Positions 1 through 8,633 of a stretch of DNA of 64,000 nt are shown here, piece after piece. The first letter of the stretch is position 1. Every line of letters begins with the position of its first letter. The notes under the pieces are model-generated. The model was not told where the DNA came from and did not search any database. It worked only from the letters and a program-made list of their open reading frames with translations. The DNA is from Zooshikella harenae (GTDB lineage: Bacteria; Pseudomonadota; Gammaproteobacteria; Pseudomonadales; Zooshikellaceae), in the NCBI RefSeq assembly GCF_018837975.1, contig NZ_JAGSOY010000003.1, positions 62,001-126,000 on the forward strand. The letters are read 5' to 3'. The position numbers were made by a program, and so were the translations under genes.

Positions 1-2681
1 ATAGTTCACAGGACTTTAACAGTTCCAGTCCTGTATTTCGGCCAGCTAAACCCGGTCTTCAGCCATTAACGTTAAGTATTGAAAATCAAATAATGGCTGA
101 CATCATTAGTTATGGACTTGGTGCTAATAATTTATCCAAAACGCTGGATCAATTCTCTGAAGTCGCTAATGTCAGTGAGGAAGATAAGCATACAAAAACA
201 GAAATAAAACAGTATTCAGAAACATTTCGGCGAAATAGAACCTATGGCTTTTTGTGTTACCCGGTTGATCGTGGGCCTCTTGTGACTAAACCCGTTAATG
301 AGTTAACGGACATGGTGACCCCAGAACACACCGGTTTAAGGGTTGAAAATATTGCTTGGAAAGGCAAGCCAGAGTCACTGATCAGTGATAAACAAAAAGT
401 CACTAAAGGTGATGATGGTTACCCTATTGTTACGATTAAAATCCATTGTACGTTACCCGAGTGGGATCGACGTATTTGTCTGGCTATAGATGAATTAGCG
501 GAGCTTCAAAAGCAGCAGCAAGAAATTTTACAACCCTACTTAGCACAACAGGGTAACCTGATAAAAATGGTTGAGCTGAGTAAAATGCACTATATTTTTA
601 GGAATCAAACCACTCCTGAAAGTGATGCACATTTAGTTAAAACTCACCAGGCAATATCAGAATTAGCCAAATTCACCAAAAAGCAAATAGACTTTTTGGG
701 AGTAGAAACGAATATTTCATCGAAATTAGAAAAAATAAACCGCGCGATTCGCGCCAAAGCAGAATATTTATATGAATTATTGTGTTCTGTCGCATTTCAG
801 GCTGAATTGAAAAGCTATTTGGATGAAATAGAATGCCAAATGAATAAAGCCTGTGGACCCTATATGGAGTCTGAGCCATTTTGGATTCATATTTTCGATA
901 CTATTGCCAAAGCCTATGGTGTCCTGGCTGCCACGCATATTGGTGATACTATTGGTGAAAAGGAAATACCTATTATATTAAATGGGATTGCTGGGCATAG
1001 TTTATCGGAGCCTCTGCTTGAGGAGCAACATTATAAAAGACCGTATGATACGTATAAAGAACAATTAGACCATTACGACTATCGTGGAAAAAAATATAAA
1101 TCAGGTATTACTCCATATGATAAAAGGGTCATAAAAGCACAGAGTAAGGATGGTAAATCCTGGCGTGATAGTTTTGAAAGTGCACAGGAAGCTCAGGCAG
1201 GGCAAATTGGCCCTTTATCAACCATGTTAAACTATGAAGCCATTTGGGATATTAAGAATTATTATCAGGAAAATTTAAAATCAACGCTCAATACGTATGT
1301 GAATAATATCCCTGGTCCTCCTCCTGTGCTCATGGTAGTGCTGGATACTTATGCCTATTTTGTCGGTAAACGGCTGAAAAAAATCAGCAATAAATCCAAC
1401 AATTTTCATATTCGTGCGTTAATTTCAGTCATGAATCTGGCAGGTATTTTTAAAACCCAGGAAGGTAAAATTAATACTAGGCGAGTTCAGGCTATTCATT
1501 TGACTATGTTTATGCGTCAACGTAAACATGGTGAACAGGCTGTGATGAGTGCGCTATTTGGTAAAACAGAAGGAAGTTTTTCAAGTAATCTCTCGGATAA
1601 TATCCAAGCATCAATACATGGTAAAATTTATAGGGGGACTTTAACATTTCTTAACCTTGCTATTGCAATAGAAGATTTTACTAACCTGGCATGTTCAGAC
1701 GCATACGAGGAATATAAAAAGAAAGGCAATGAAGCAGAGTTTTGGTATGACTTTGCGATGAAAAGCATGTCCGTAGTGGATGCAACCGGTAAAGCCGTAA
1801 CATACGGAGCCAAACTATCAACGCGATTTAACAATTTATTAAATAGCAAAGGCATTTCGACTAAAATTACTGGAGCACTCAATGTGTTTGCTTTGATAGG
1901 CTGTATTGAAAGTACAGTTAATGCTACAGTCGCTTTAGCCAATTACTTAGAAAGTAATCCAGTATTTCCTGATCATGACAGTACGCTGACAACGTTTATG
2001 TTGGCTTCTGACTTAGTAGGACAGTTCGCTTATACCGTTGGTTTTTTAATTTCTGATATACTGCCTATGATGGGTATAAATTGTATTCCAGGCGTGGGTC
2101 AATTCTTATTTATCATTGGTACCATAACAGTACTTGTTAAGTTTGCGTATGATCACTGGGATGAATGGTTTGATGCAAACAGTTATCAGATAATAAAAGC
2201 ACGTTGGGAAACTGTTAAGCAATCAGAAGCGTTTAGGCAACTGATAGGTGTTCAATATGAGTCAAACGCCCCAGATATTCAAGGTGAAAAAGATGCAAGA
2301 GGGTTAGCGCTGGAAGTAGATCAATTAGTTAAGGATGATAGCCATTGGAATACCTTTAACTGGCGTGCAGTGATTCCATTAAAATTGAGTGGTTACACGG
2401 AAGATCAAATACAAGACTGTGTATTTATACATGGCTCAGCACCCTATAAAAATCATCATATGCATCCCATGAACACCCGAAAAATAATTGAGTACTATAC
2501 TCAATTAAAAGAATTGGTGAAAAAAGAACCAAGTGCACAGTTTAGCTCTGGTCGAACATTTACAGATGTTATTGATTTATTAGAAACTGGTACCTTTGAA
2601 CCCAGTAGACATCACCCTGAAGACCTCGATGGTCAAAGATGTACATGGGCCTATGAAGAATTCTTAAGACCTATTCATTAG
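1..2681 (+). CDS. Large toxin-like protein with C-terminal membrane segments, 5' end outside window
   Basis: The reading frame is open from position 3 to the stop at 2681. The first in-window ATG is at 93, but 30 sense codons precede it without a stop and no Shine-Dalgarno is seen before it, so the gene probably begins left of the window. At least 892 residues are visible. The N-terminal two thirds look soluble and helical. Hydrophobic segments cluster around residues 595-690 counted from the ATG, including a long one near VGFLISDILPMMG. I recognise no catalytic motif. A soluble N-terminus plus late membrane helices, followed by a small membrane protein gene, recalls VasX-type pore-forming type VI effectors with their immunity genes. 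That is architecture only; no VasX N-terminal motif is visible in what remains. Low GC suits an accessory locus. Could equally be an unrelated membrane-associated protein. Confidence 0.6.
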   Translation, partial: SSQDFNSSSPVFRPAKPGLQPLTLSIENQIMADIISYGLGANNLSKTLDQFSEVANVSEEDKHTKTEIKQYSETFRRNRTYGFLCYPVDRGPLVTKPVNELTDMVTPEHTGLRVENIAWKGKPESLISDKQKVTKGDDGYPIVTIKIHCTLPEWDRRICLAIDELAELQKQQQEILQPYLAQQGNLIKMVELSKMHYIFRNQTTPESDAHLVKTHQAISELAKFTKKQIDFLGVETNISSKLEKINRAIRAKAEYLYELLCSVAFQAELKSYLDEIECQMNKACGPYMESEPFWIHIFDTIAKAYGVLAATHIGDTIGEKEIPIILNGIAGHSLSEPLLEEQHYKRPYDTYKEQLDHYDYRGKKYKSGITPYDKRVIKAQSKDGKSWRDSFESAQEAQAGQIGPLSTMLNYEAIWDIKNYYQENLKSTLNTYVNNIPGPPPVLMVVLDTYAYFVGKRLKKISNKSNNFHIRALISVMNLAGIFKTQEGKINTRRVQAIHLTMFMRQRKHGEQAVMSALFGKTEGSFSSNLSDNIQASIHGKIYRGTLTFLNLAIAIEDFTNLACSDAYEEYKKKGNEAEFWYDFAMKSMSVVDATGKAVTYGAKLSTRFNNLLNSKGISTKITGALNVFALIGCIESTVNATVALANYLESNPVFPDHDSTLTTFMLASDLVGQFAYTVGFLISDILPMMGINCIPGVGQFLFIIGTITVLVKFAYDHWDEWFDANSYQIIKARWETVKQSEAFRQLIGVQYESNAPDIQGEKDARGLALEVDQLVKDDSHWNTFNWRAVIPLKLSGYTEDQIQDCVFIHGSAPYKNHHMHPMNTRKIIEYYTQLKELVKKEPSAQFSSGRTFTDVIDLLETGTFEPSRHHPEDLDGQRCTWAYEEFLRPIH

Positions 2682-2693
2682 AGGTGGTAAGTA

Positions 2694-3881
2694 ATGAGAG
2701 CAATAAAGTTTGTATTACTTATATTATGCTTTGCGTCAAGTTTTGCACTGAGTGTTACTGACACAGTGCAAAAGAAAATAGATGAAAAAGTCAAAATACT
2801 TAATGATGCGATTAAAACAGATGTAAAACCTGAAGTGTTTATAATAGGCAAAGATATTAAAAGAAAAAAAGCCATTAAAGATGATGGTTTTCATAAACCT
2901 AGCTTTCAGCTTATAGATGTCTGTTCAGTGTGCTACATATTTGAGTCTGACGGGTCTGTATCAACTGTTTACCTTAGAAAAGCTAAAGAGGTTGATTTGC
3001 AGTTAGTAAGCAAAGCCGGCAGTATAAAGCATATCATTATTATGGATGCCAAAATTAATAATTTTGACAGTATTGAGAAAATTGGAGACTTGGTTTTTGT
3101 TAATTTATTAGAAACAAGCTTTGATAGTGATTCTATAGTGCTTTCGAATAAAACAATCAAGTATTTTACTTTAATGTTTACTGACATAAAAAAAATAAAG
3201 TTTGGCCCATTAGGTCAGGTTAAATATATTAATGTTTCAATCAATAAAATAGAGCGAGTAGATGGTTTTCAGAATATAGGTAGTGTAGAAACCCTTAACT
3301 TGAAGGATAACAGAATATCAGATTTGTCTGGTCTTAAGCCTCTAAAAAATTTAAAAAAATTATCTCTGTATAGAAATCCAATCAAAGATGTAAGCTTTTT
3401 GGTTAATAAACCTTTATTGGAAGAGCTGCAAATTGTATTAGAAGCACCAAAAGAGCAATATCAACTATTTTCAGAACTGAAAAACTTAAAAGAGCTTTTG
3501 ATTCAGGCACCCAATAACATTACTGATCTTTCCGATTTGCCTGAAATGCCATCATTGCAAGCGTTGAATATACCTGGTGCTGCTCAGCATATTACGGACG
3601 GTAGTGTTGGTTTAGGCAGTATGCAAGGGCTTAAACGATTTAAAAATCTAGAATTTCTTGCATTAAGCGGCCATAGGTATAAAAAAATAGAAGGGCTGGA
3701 GCATTTACCTCATTTAAAAGAACTACATATCAATTATACCCCAATTGAAGATTGGAGTGGCTTATCTAAGGTATCAGAGAAGCTAGAAGTACTTTATGCC
3801 GTTGATGCTAAAGCGCCAAGTGTAGGCCGAGTTGAGGAAATTGAAAAGCTACGTAAGAAAGGAGTTATGGTCTTTGACTAA
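2694..3881 (+). CDS. Secreted leucine-rich repeat protein
   Basis: Begins 12 bp after the preceding stop, with GAGGTGG as a good ribosome site before the ATG. Residues 1-19 form a signal peptide (hydrophobic stretch ending near ASSFALS), so the product is probably exported to the periplasm or envelope. From about residue 170 onward there are leucine-rich repeats of the SDS22/internalin type, for example around ETLNLKDNRISDLSGLK and KLSLYRNPIKDVSFL, with several more degenerate units to the C-terminus. No enzymatic domain is seen. LRRs of this type bind proteins. Its place directly behind the large toxin-like gene and overlapping the next membrane-protein gene suggests a three-gene operon and a partner or immunity-like role, which is inference. 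The function is unknown. Confidence 0.7.
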   Translation: MRAIKFVLLILCFASSFALSVTDTVQKKIDEKVKILNDAIKTDVKPEVFIIGKDIKRKKAIKDDGFHKPSFQLIDVCSVCYIFESDGSVSTVYLRKAKEVDLQLVSKAGSIKHIIIMDAKINNFDSIEKIGDLVFVNLLETSFDSDSIVLSNKTIKYFTLMFTDIKKIKFGPLGQVKYINVSINKIERVDGFQNIGSVETLNLKDNRISDLSGLKPLKNLKKLSLYRNPIKDVSFLVNKPLLEELQIVLEAPKEQYQLFSELKNLKELLIQAPNNITDLSDLPEMPSLQALNIPGAAQHITDGSVGLGSMQGLKRFKNLEFLALSGHRYKKIEGLEHLPHLKELHINYTPIEDWSGLSKVSEKLEVLYAVDAKAPSVGRVEEIEKLRKKGVMVFD

Positions 3882-4257
3882 ATGGTATAATTCAACCCCG
3901 TTTCATATCTTCTCATTAATATCATGTGGTTTTCTGTTATTTATCACTATTCCTCATGTTTTAAATGGCGAATATCAACAATATACGCCTTTTATGTTTA
4001 TTTGGGTTGTCTACTTAACGCGTTCTTTAAAGTATCTTTTTGGAAGTGAGGATAGTTCAGTTCAAGAAGAAGCTAAAGCAAAGGTAGCGAAAAAGCTTAA
4101 TCTTAACCCTATGAAATTGACTACTGACAATGTAAGGCAGCTTTACCGTGATGGGTATGAAAGTCTGGCATTTAGGCAGTTTTGTAAGCTAAAAAAACAT
4201 AAGTCTTATACCAAAGAAGAACTAGCGGTTAAATTTGCAGACTTTGTTAAAAAGTAA
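3874..4257 (+). CDS. Small membrane protein, third gene of the toxin-like operon
   Basis: I place the start at TTG 3874, because GGAG at 3861-3864 lies nine bases upstream, giving a 127-residue protein. An in-frame TTG at 3832 would add 14 residues but has no ribosome site. The 5' end overlaps the stop of the LRR gene by 8 bp, suggesting translational coupling. Two hydrophobic segments (roughly residues 10-30 and 40-55 from TTG 3874) are followed by a charged cytosolic-looking C-terminus rich in lysine. I recognise no family. Position and topology would suit an immunity protein against a membrane-active toxin, but nothing in the sequence proves it. A non-ATG start makes the exact N-terminus uncertain. 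Confidence 0.6.
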   Translation: MTKWYNSTPFHIFSLISCGFLLFITIPHVLNGEYQQYTPFMFIWVVYLTRSLKYLFGSEDSSVQEEAKAKVAKKLNLNPMKLTTDNVRQLYRDGYESLAFRQFCKLKKHKSYTKEELAVKFADFVKK

Positions 4258-4310
4258 ATAATGGGCTGTTTTAGCCTTTACCCTAAAGTGATCTGCGCCA
4301 TAAGCCATTA

Positions 4311-4410
4311 TTTGTTCATCCGCAGCAGAAGGCCATCCTTGGCCACTGCTGCTTACCGTGTTCCCGACACGTGTTTCACAAACAACAGCTCACGACGCTT
4401 GCCAGCTTTA
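4311..4410. repeat. Dispersed repeat family 2, left-half copy
   Basis: About 100 bp resembling 48636-48720. The shared core runs from CAGCAGAAG through CC(G/A)ACAC(G/C)TGTTTCACAAAC, with scattered mismatches. A short open frame that covers it looks like an artefact of the repeat. The rest of 4258-4616 holds no recognisable gene. Confidence 0.45.
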
Positions 4411-4616
4411 GTGTTGATATACAGATCAAGGAATTATCACTTTTGAACGATTGCTATTTTTAATAGATCGAAGATTAAATTTAAATGCGCCTAACCAAGT
4501 ATCCTAAGACTTCAGCGTACTAAAAGATAAAGATAGAAAGCTTAGCCTGAAGGTCTGTAAGATTGTAATGTACAGGTGCTAGATAAAACGCTTTAAGCCT
4601 GGAGTTCAGTGCTGTA

Positions 4617-5510
4617 ATGGAAGTAGTAAAATACAGTAAAGACAAGTATCTGTATGAATTTAGTGAAACCCAGCTTAGAGTGTTTAACTGGAAAGTCGCT
4701 AAAACATACCAATGGCTTGATGTCAGAGACTACTTCGCTGATAAAGAAGGCTTTTTACATATTATATTTAAGTGCGGTTATACCGTTAGCTTTCATTATG
4801 AACATGATAGTAAAGCATATGATGCATCGATATTATGCTTGATTAACTATCTACCACCTGCAAACCAAAAGCGAAAAAAATCTGTATTTAGTGGCTTTTT
4901 CTCACGCTATAATTATTCTGACAAAAAAACAGGAAAAAAAGTTATACAGTTGATTCGTAAAACGTTAACAGTTACATTTTTTCTGGTGATAGTGTTTGCT
5001 TATATTTTAATGCCAGTTTTCATTGTAGTATTGCTTGATGTGCTCACTCCAAGCAGTATCACTACTAATTATGGACTTCTATTTGGGGCTGTTATCTTTA
5101 CCGTTCTTCTCGGGAGTATTCCTTGGTATTTACGATTTCCATCATTTTTAAAAAATACCTTTAGTAATGTTAGAGTAGCCATTACACATCAAAGCAATAA
5201 TGTGTTATTGGATATTAAGCCTTTGGTGCTTAACAAATTTCATTTCCAACAAACTTCTTTTCCTATACAGAATATTTTTCCTCCAACAATTGAAACACAT
5301 TATATTAAAGGAGGACGTCACTGTGATCCTTACATAGTTCGAATGAAAGTATGTAGAATCTCTTTTAGGGTATTTGGTCAAGATGGTACCTTTGAACTTG
5401 AACTAGATCCTAACGACCTCTTTACGATTTGTCACTCTATTCAAGAATACGCTGAAAGAGTTACAGATATTACGGTCAGTAAGCCACCAATATTAACTCC
5501 AAATAATTAA
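4617..5510 (+). CDS. Hypothetical protein with two membrane segments
   Basis: A 297-residue protein I do not recognise. The first 110 residues are soluble and contain many aromatic residues, followed by a lysine-rich stretch. Two strong hydrophobic helices follow at about residues 120-143 and 152-172, and the last 120 residues are again soluble. The layout resembles a two-helix membrane anchor separating two cytosolic domains. The ATG has only a distant GGAG (4601-4604). The gene stands alone: pieces of the same dispersed repeat family lie on either side (4311-4410 and 5596-5660), and at 48.6-48.9 kb the two pieces are adjacent. This may mean the gene was inserted into, or carried between, repeat halves. 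AT-rich composition is shared with its neighbours. Confidence 0.65.
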   Translation: MEVVKYSKDKYLYEFSETQLRVFNWKVAKTYQWLDVRDYFADKEGFLHIIFKCGYTVSFHYEHDSKAYDASILCLINYLPPANQKRKKSVFSGFFSRYNYSDKKTGKKVIQLIRKTLTVTFFLVIVFAYILMPVFIVVLLDVLTPSSITTNYGLLFGAVIFTVLLGSIPWYLRFPSFLKNTFSNVRVAITHQSNNVLLDIKPLVLNKFHFQQTSFPIQNIFPPTIETHYIKGGRHCDPYIVRMKVCRISFRVFGQDGTFELELDPNDLFTICHSIQEYAERVTDITVSKPPILTPNN

Positions 5511-5595
5511 CTTTAGGTCTTTTTGGACAATTCTATGTTGTTTCAAAGAGTAACCATGGGGCAAAATAAAAGCTGGCTAATTGACACTGAACTGT

Positions 5596-5660
5596 CTGCC
5601 GCAAGGATGCGGCAGTCAAGCGTCCAGGGAAGGATTTACAGTGGGTTCAGTGTGATTAGG
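5596..5660. repeat. Dispersed repeat family 2, right-half copy
   Basis: Contains a perfect 8-bp stem, CTGCCGCA/TGCGGCAG (5596-5603 and 5608-5615) around AGGA, then CCAGGGAAGGATT. The same order, GCCGCAAGGATGCGG then CCAGGAAAGGATT, occurs at 48809-48866. No T-run follows the stem, so it is not an obvious terminator. The rest of 5511-5730 shows no gene. Confidence 0.45.
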
Positions 5661-5730
5661 TAGCTTTTATTAAAGGCTGTGCAGGCTTAGAGTAATTTAC
5701 ATCCTTGTTCTCACAAAAAAATCACTATTT

Positions 5731-6339
5731 TTAGAAGTGTCCAATAAGACTATAATAGTCGTGTATTGATGTTGATGAACTTGATTTAGTCATATTATTT
5801 CCAGTAACTTTGATTACGTTACAGCCTGCTTTATATGCGCTTTCTATACCTGCATCTGAGTCTTCAAAAACAAGACACTTGCTAGGGTGAATATTGAGAA
5901 ATTTTAATGCATTTAAATAGGGTTCAGGATGCGGTTTTCCTTGCTTACAATCTTCTGACGATATTAATAATTCAGGAATGGGTAAATTACAAGCCTTTAA
6001 TTTTGAGTGAGCTAGTTTATTCGTTGATGATGTTACAATCCCCCAATTCATTGCTGGTAATGAAAGTAAGAAATGTTTTGCTCCGGCTATTTCGTTAGCA
6101 AGTTGTGATAACGCTAATTCTTGATCCTCCAACCATTTAAGCTCTTTGTAAACATCTGCTTCAGGTAAAAATTGTCTTATTATGTCTTCACCTCTAACAC
6201 CATGACAGCATTCTTTAATAAGAGGGTAGTTGATATTAACTTTTGTAGACCATTTACGCCAAACATTTTCTACAATTTTAGTGGTATCAACTAAGGTTCC
6301 ATCTAGGTCAAAGAGAAAATATTCATACTGTAACTGCAT
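5731..6339 (-). CDS. HAD-superfamily (subfamily IA) phosphatase
   Basis: A 202-residue haloacid-dehalogenase-fold hydrolase. Motif I is FDLDGTLVD near residue 10, with the nucleophile and acid/base aspartates. Motif II is the threonine/serine in GIVTSST, motif III the lysine of KQGKPHPEPY, and motif IV is FEDSDAGIESA, with the usual beta-phosphoglucomutase/phosphatase-like glycine-alanine run. A helical cap lies between motifs I and II. Such proteins dephosphorylate small phosphometabolites such as sugar phosphates, 2-phosphoglycolate or glycerol phosphate; the substrate cannot be told from sequence. It is the distal gene of a two-gene unit with the small gene that ends one base before its start codon (6341). 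No terminator is evident downstream. Confidence 0.85.
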   Translation of the reverse strand: MQLQYEYFLFDLDGTLVDTTKIVENVWRKWSTKVNINYPLIKECCHGVRGEDIIRQFLPEADVYKELKWLEDQELALSQLANEIAGAKHFLLSLPAMNWGIVTSSTNKLAHSKLKACNLPIPELLISSEDCKQGKPHPEPYLNALKFLNIHPSKCLVFEDSDAGIESAYKAGCNVIKVTGNNMTKSSSSTSIHDYYSLIGHF

Positions 6340-6340
6340 T

Positions 6341-6565
6341 TTAACCTCGTAATAGTTTATTATTTTTTAATGCATTGGCTAGTTCTTCCCAGGTAAAACG
6401 GTTTATAAATGAGCGGCGTGCGTCTTCTGCATTGTTTGCCTCTATCAGCACGGGGGCTAGTATGAATCCTTGCTTAAATAAACTTGTTATAATTTCTGCG
6501 GTATCACTGCAAGAAATGTCTTCTAATATCAATATGTTATCTTTAGATAGAACACAGAACTCCAT
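6341..6565 (-). CDS. Small conserved-looking hypothetical protein (74 aa)
   Basis: ATG at 6565 is preceded by AAGGGG with a seven-base spacer, better than the in-frame TTG at 6571. The product has a beta-alpha-beta flavour (FCVLSKDNILILEDISC, then an alternating helix and the stretch ILAPVLIEANNAEDARRSF) and a C-terminal helix. I do not recognise a family. It ends one base before the HAD phosphatase start and is presumably co-transcribed. It is divergent from the LysR gene at 6663, whose product is a likely regulator of this pair. Confidence 0.6.
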   Translation of the reverse strand: MEFCVLSKDNILILEDISCSDTAEIITSLFKQGFILAPVLIEANNAEDARRSFINRFTWEELANALKNNKLLRG

Positions 6566-6662
6566 CTTCAAACCCCTTCACTTGATGACATTTTGCATAG
6601 CATTGTATCAAAGGGTGTGATAACGTATATTGAAAAATAATCAATAGTGATAACTTTAGGTT

Positions 6663-7526
6663 ATGAGATTAAACATCAAACACTTACTGGCTATAGAAGA
6701 GCTGGCGAAGGCAGGTAATTTTAGAGTAGCATCACAGAAACTATGTATTTCACAACCAGCACTTTCTAAACAAATAAAGTATTTTGAAGAACTTTACGAC
6801 ATCGAAATATTCATTAGGGGGGCTAAGGGCATAGAGTTATCGGATGCCGGGAAGGCGATTATTCAAGAGATAATAAGCTTGAATAGACATGCAGAGAAAC
6901 TTGATAAATATATTATAAATGCAGCCAAAAGTATAAGTAACTTACACATTGGGTTTGGTAAATCAAGCAATGATTTTCTTCCTGGCTTAATACGAGAGTT
7001 CAAAAAAAGCTATACCTCTTTATGCATCTCATTAATTGACCTTCCGTCTTATGAACAGGAAGAGCAATTACTGACAGGTGTTATAGATGTTGGGTTTATG
7101 AGAAAACCAAAAACAAATACATTAAAAAGCGTAAAAGTATCCAGTGATGAATTTGTTTTAGTGGTTTCAAAACATATACACAAGACTAATAAAGTTGAGT
7201 ATTATTTGAAAGAATATGATTTATTAATGCTTAGTCTCTTTGATAAATCTGAAATGAACAATCAGATATTGAAAATAATTAGTGGTCTAGATTATAAAAT
7301 TAACAGTATTTCAACCGATATTCAGACAACAATTACTTTAGTTATGTCGAATGTAGGGGTCTCAATTTTACCTAAAAAGTCAATTTATAAAGATTGTAGT
7401 GATATTGTTGTTATTCCGCTTGGTAAAAATACAAGTTGGGACATTCATATGGTGTGGGATCCAAATAGAATGTCTAAGTCTATTAACTTATTTGTAGAGT
7501 ATGTAAAAAATAATTTGAATACTTAA
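6663..7526 (+). CDS. LysR-family transcriptional regulator
   Basis: A 287-residue protein of normal LysR length. Residues 1-60 carry the winged helix-turn-helix with the family signature NFRVASQKLCISQPALSKQI. Residues 90-287 form the two-lobed periplasmic-binding-like effector domain (starting LHIGFGKSSNDFLPGLI). It is divergent from the 6341-6565/HAD unit across a 97-bp gap, the usual arrangement for a LysR protein and its target. The effector is unknown. The small metabolite acted on by the HAD phosphatase is one candidate. Confidence 0.88.
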   Translation: MRLNIKHLLAIEELAKAGNFRVASQKLCISQPALSKQIKYFEELYDIEIFIRGAKGIELSDAGKAIIQEIISLNRHAEKLDKYIINAAKSISNLHIGFGKSSNDFLPGLIREFKKSYTSLCISLIDLPSYEQEEQLLTGVIDVGFMRKPKTNTLKSVKVSSDEFVLVVSKHIHKTNKVEYYLKEYDLLMLSLFDKSEMNNQILKIISGLDYKINSISTDIQTTITLVMSNVGVSILPKKSIYKDCSDIVVIPLGKNTSWDIHMVWDPNRMSKSINLFVEYVKNNLNT

Positions 7527-7731
7527 TCTTTTAATTCATTTTTATATGCCATAAAAGCTTAAATATGAGGTTTATCTTATGTATGTTCTTTGCTGTGGGC
7601 ATACCTTGCGCTGTGAGCTTTGTGTCAGAATGATATATAAGCCTGTCTCTGTTTGTGTATTTGAACTTGATCATTGAGTAGAAGGTATATTAACCTAACA
7701 GAAAATAAAATAACTAAAAAGGTCTGATGGT

Positions 7732-8214
7732 ATGGATAAATATCTAGTCACAAAAGAAGAAATTGAAGATTTTGAAGGGATAGATAAAACACATTTTCTG
7801 AATCCCAATGCTCGCAGAAGAAATAAGTCCCTTGGAGATTTAACAGGACTGATGGGGTTTGGTTTTCATATTATAGAAATTAAATCTGGTTATGAGTCCA
7901 CTGAATTACACAAACATTACCATGAGGATGAATGTGTATATATTCTGGAAGGTGAAGCAACTGCCACTATTGGCGATCATGACTATAATGTTAAACCAGG
8001 TGACTTTATAGGTTATAGGGCTGGTGGTTTACCCCATAAGTTAACTAATACAGGGGATACAACCTTAAAATGTATTGTCGTGGGGCAGCGATTAGACCAT
8101 GATGTGGGTGACTACCCAAATAAAAATAAAAGAATTTATAGAAACAAAAATATGAAAGCTAATTTAGTAGACTTGACAATTATTGATGAACCTGTTGTAG
8201 GTAAAAAATCATAA
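7732..8214 (+). CDS. Cupin-domain protein (160 aa)
   Basis: A single conserved beta-barrel cupin. Motif 1 is seen as HKHYHEDECVYILEGEA (two histidines and the glutamate that bind metal) and motif 2 as PGDFIGYRAGGLPHKLTN with its histidine. The N-terminal 45 residues and a basic C-terminal tail flank the barrel. Family members include metal-dependent isomerases, dioxygenases and sugar-binding sensors; no substrate can be assigned. AAAAAGG precedes the ATG with a suitable spacer. The gene appears monocistronic: 205 bp separates it from the LysR gene and a MITE lies downstream. The gap at 8215-8396 contains nothing I recognise. Confidence 0.85.
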   Translation: MDKYLVTKEEIEDFEGIDKTHFLNPNARRRNKSLGDLTGLMGFGFHIIEIKSGYESTELHKHYHEDECVYILEGEATATIGDHDYNVKPGDFIGYRAGGLPHKLTNTGDTTLKCIVVGQRLDHDVGDYPNKNKRIYRNKNMKANLVDLTIIDEPVVGKKS

Positions 8215-8396
8215 TTTTATACTGTAGTTATTATAGTAAAGTTGCTTTGGTATGTTGACAAAGAAGGCAATGAAAAGTCTTTTTTGTTAACATTGAACTC
8301 CATATTCTAGGAAATATTTATTTGGTACTGTTTTAATCCCCTACATATGAGTTTATACTTTAGCTTGACTGTTTATATATTGCTAATACTGTAGAG

Positions 8397-8578
8397 TATA
8401 TCCTTCACGAATCATTTTTAGGGTTTGTTGTCGGCATTCTTGAACACCAAGGATAGTGTGAATGCAGTTTATGCAGGAGCATTTAACTGCCACCCCAGTC
8501 ACATATTAATATAAGCTCCGAGGGCAGGGAGCTTCATCGTTTGACAGCCGTCCCTAAAAACCCTTCGTTTTGGGTATA
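8397..8578 (-). repeat. MITE-like repeat, family 1, full copy (182 bp)
   Basis: Bounded by TATATCCTTCACGAATCA on the left and TTCGTTTTGGGTATA on the right. It is the reverse orientation of the copies at 28929-29119, 48938-49063 and 59564-59689. Internal blocks are shared with the 28929 copy (AACACCAAGGATAGTGTGAATGCA and CACATATTAATATAAGCTCC regions). It encodes nothing. The upstream in-frame extension of the next gene lies inside it, so that gene should start later. Confidence 0.8.
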
Positions 8579-8633
8579 TAATAAAACGTACTTTAAAATA
8601 CGTGATCAACACGCATCTCTCAGGGAGGTGAGA

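Noticed and set aside
1628-1942. 104-residue minus-strand open frame inside the toxin-like gene
   Set aside because: It is antisense to a long well-supported frame and has no ribosome site or recognisable family.
4261-4446. 61-residue open frame
   Set aside because: It lies in the dispersed repeat (4311-4410), has no ribosome site and no plausible protein composition.
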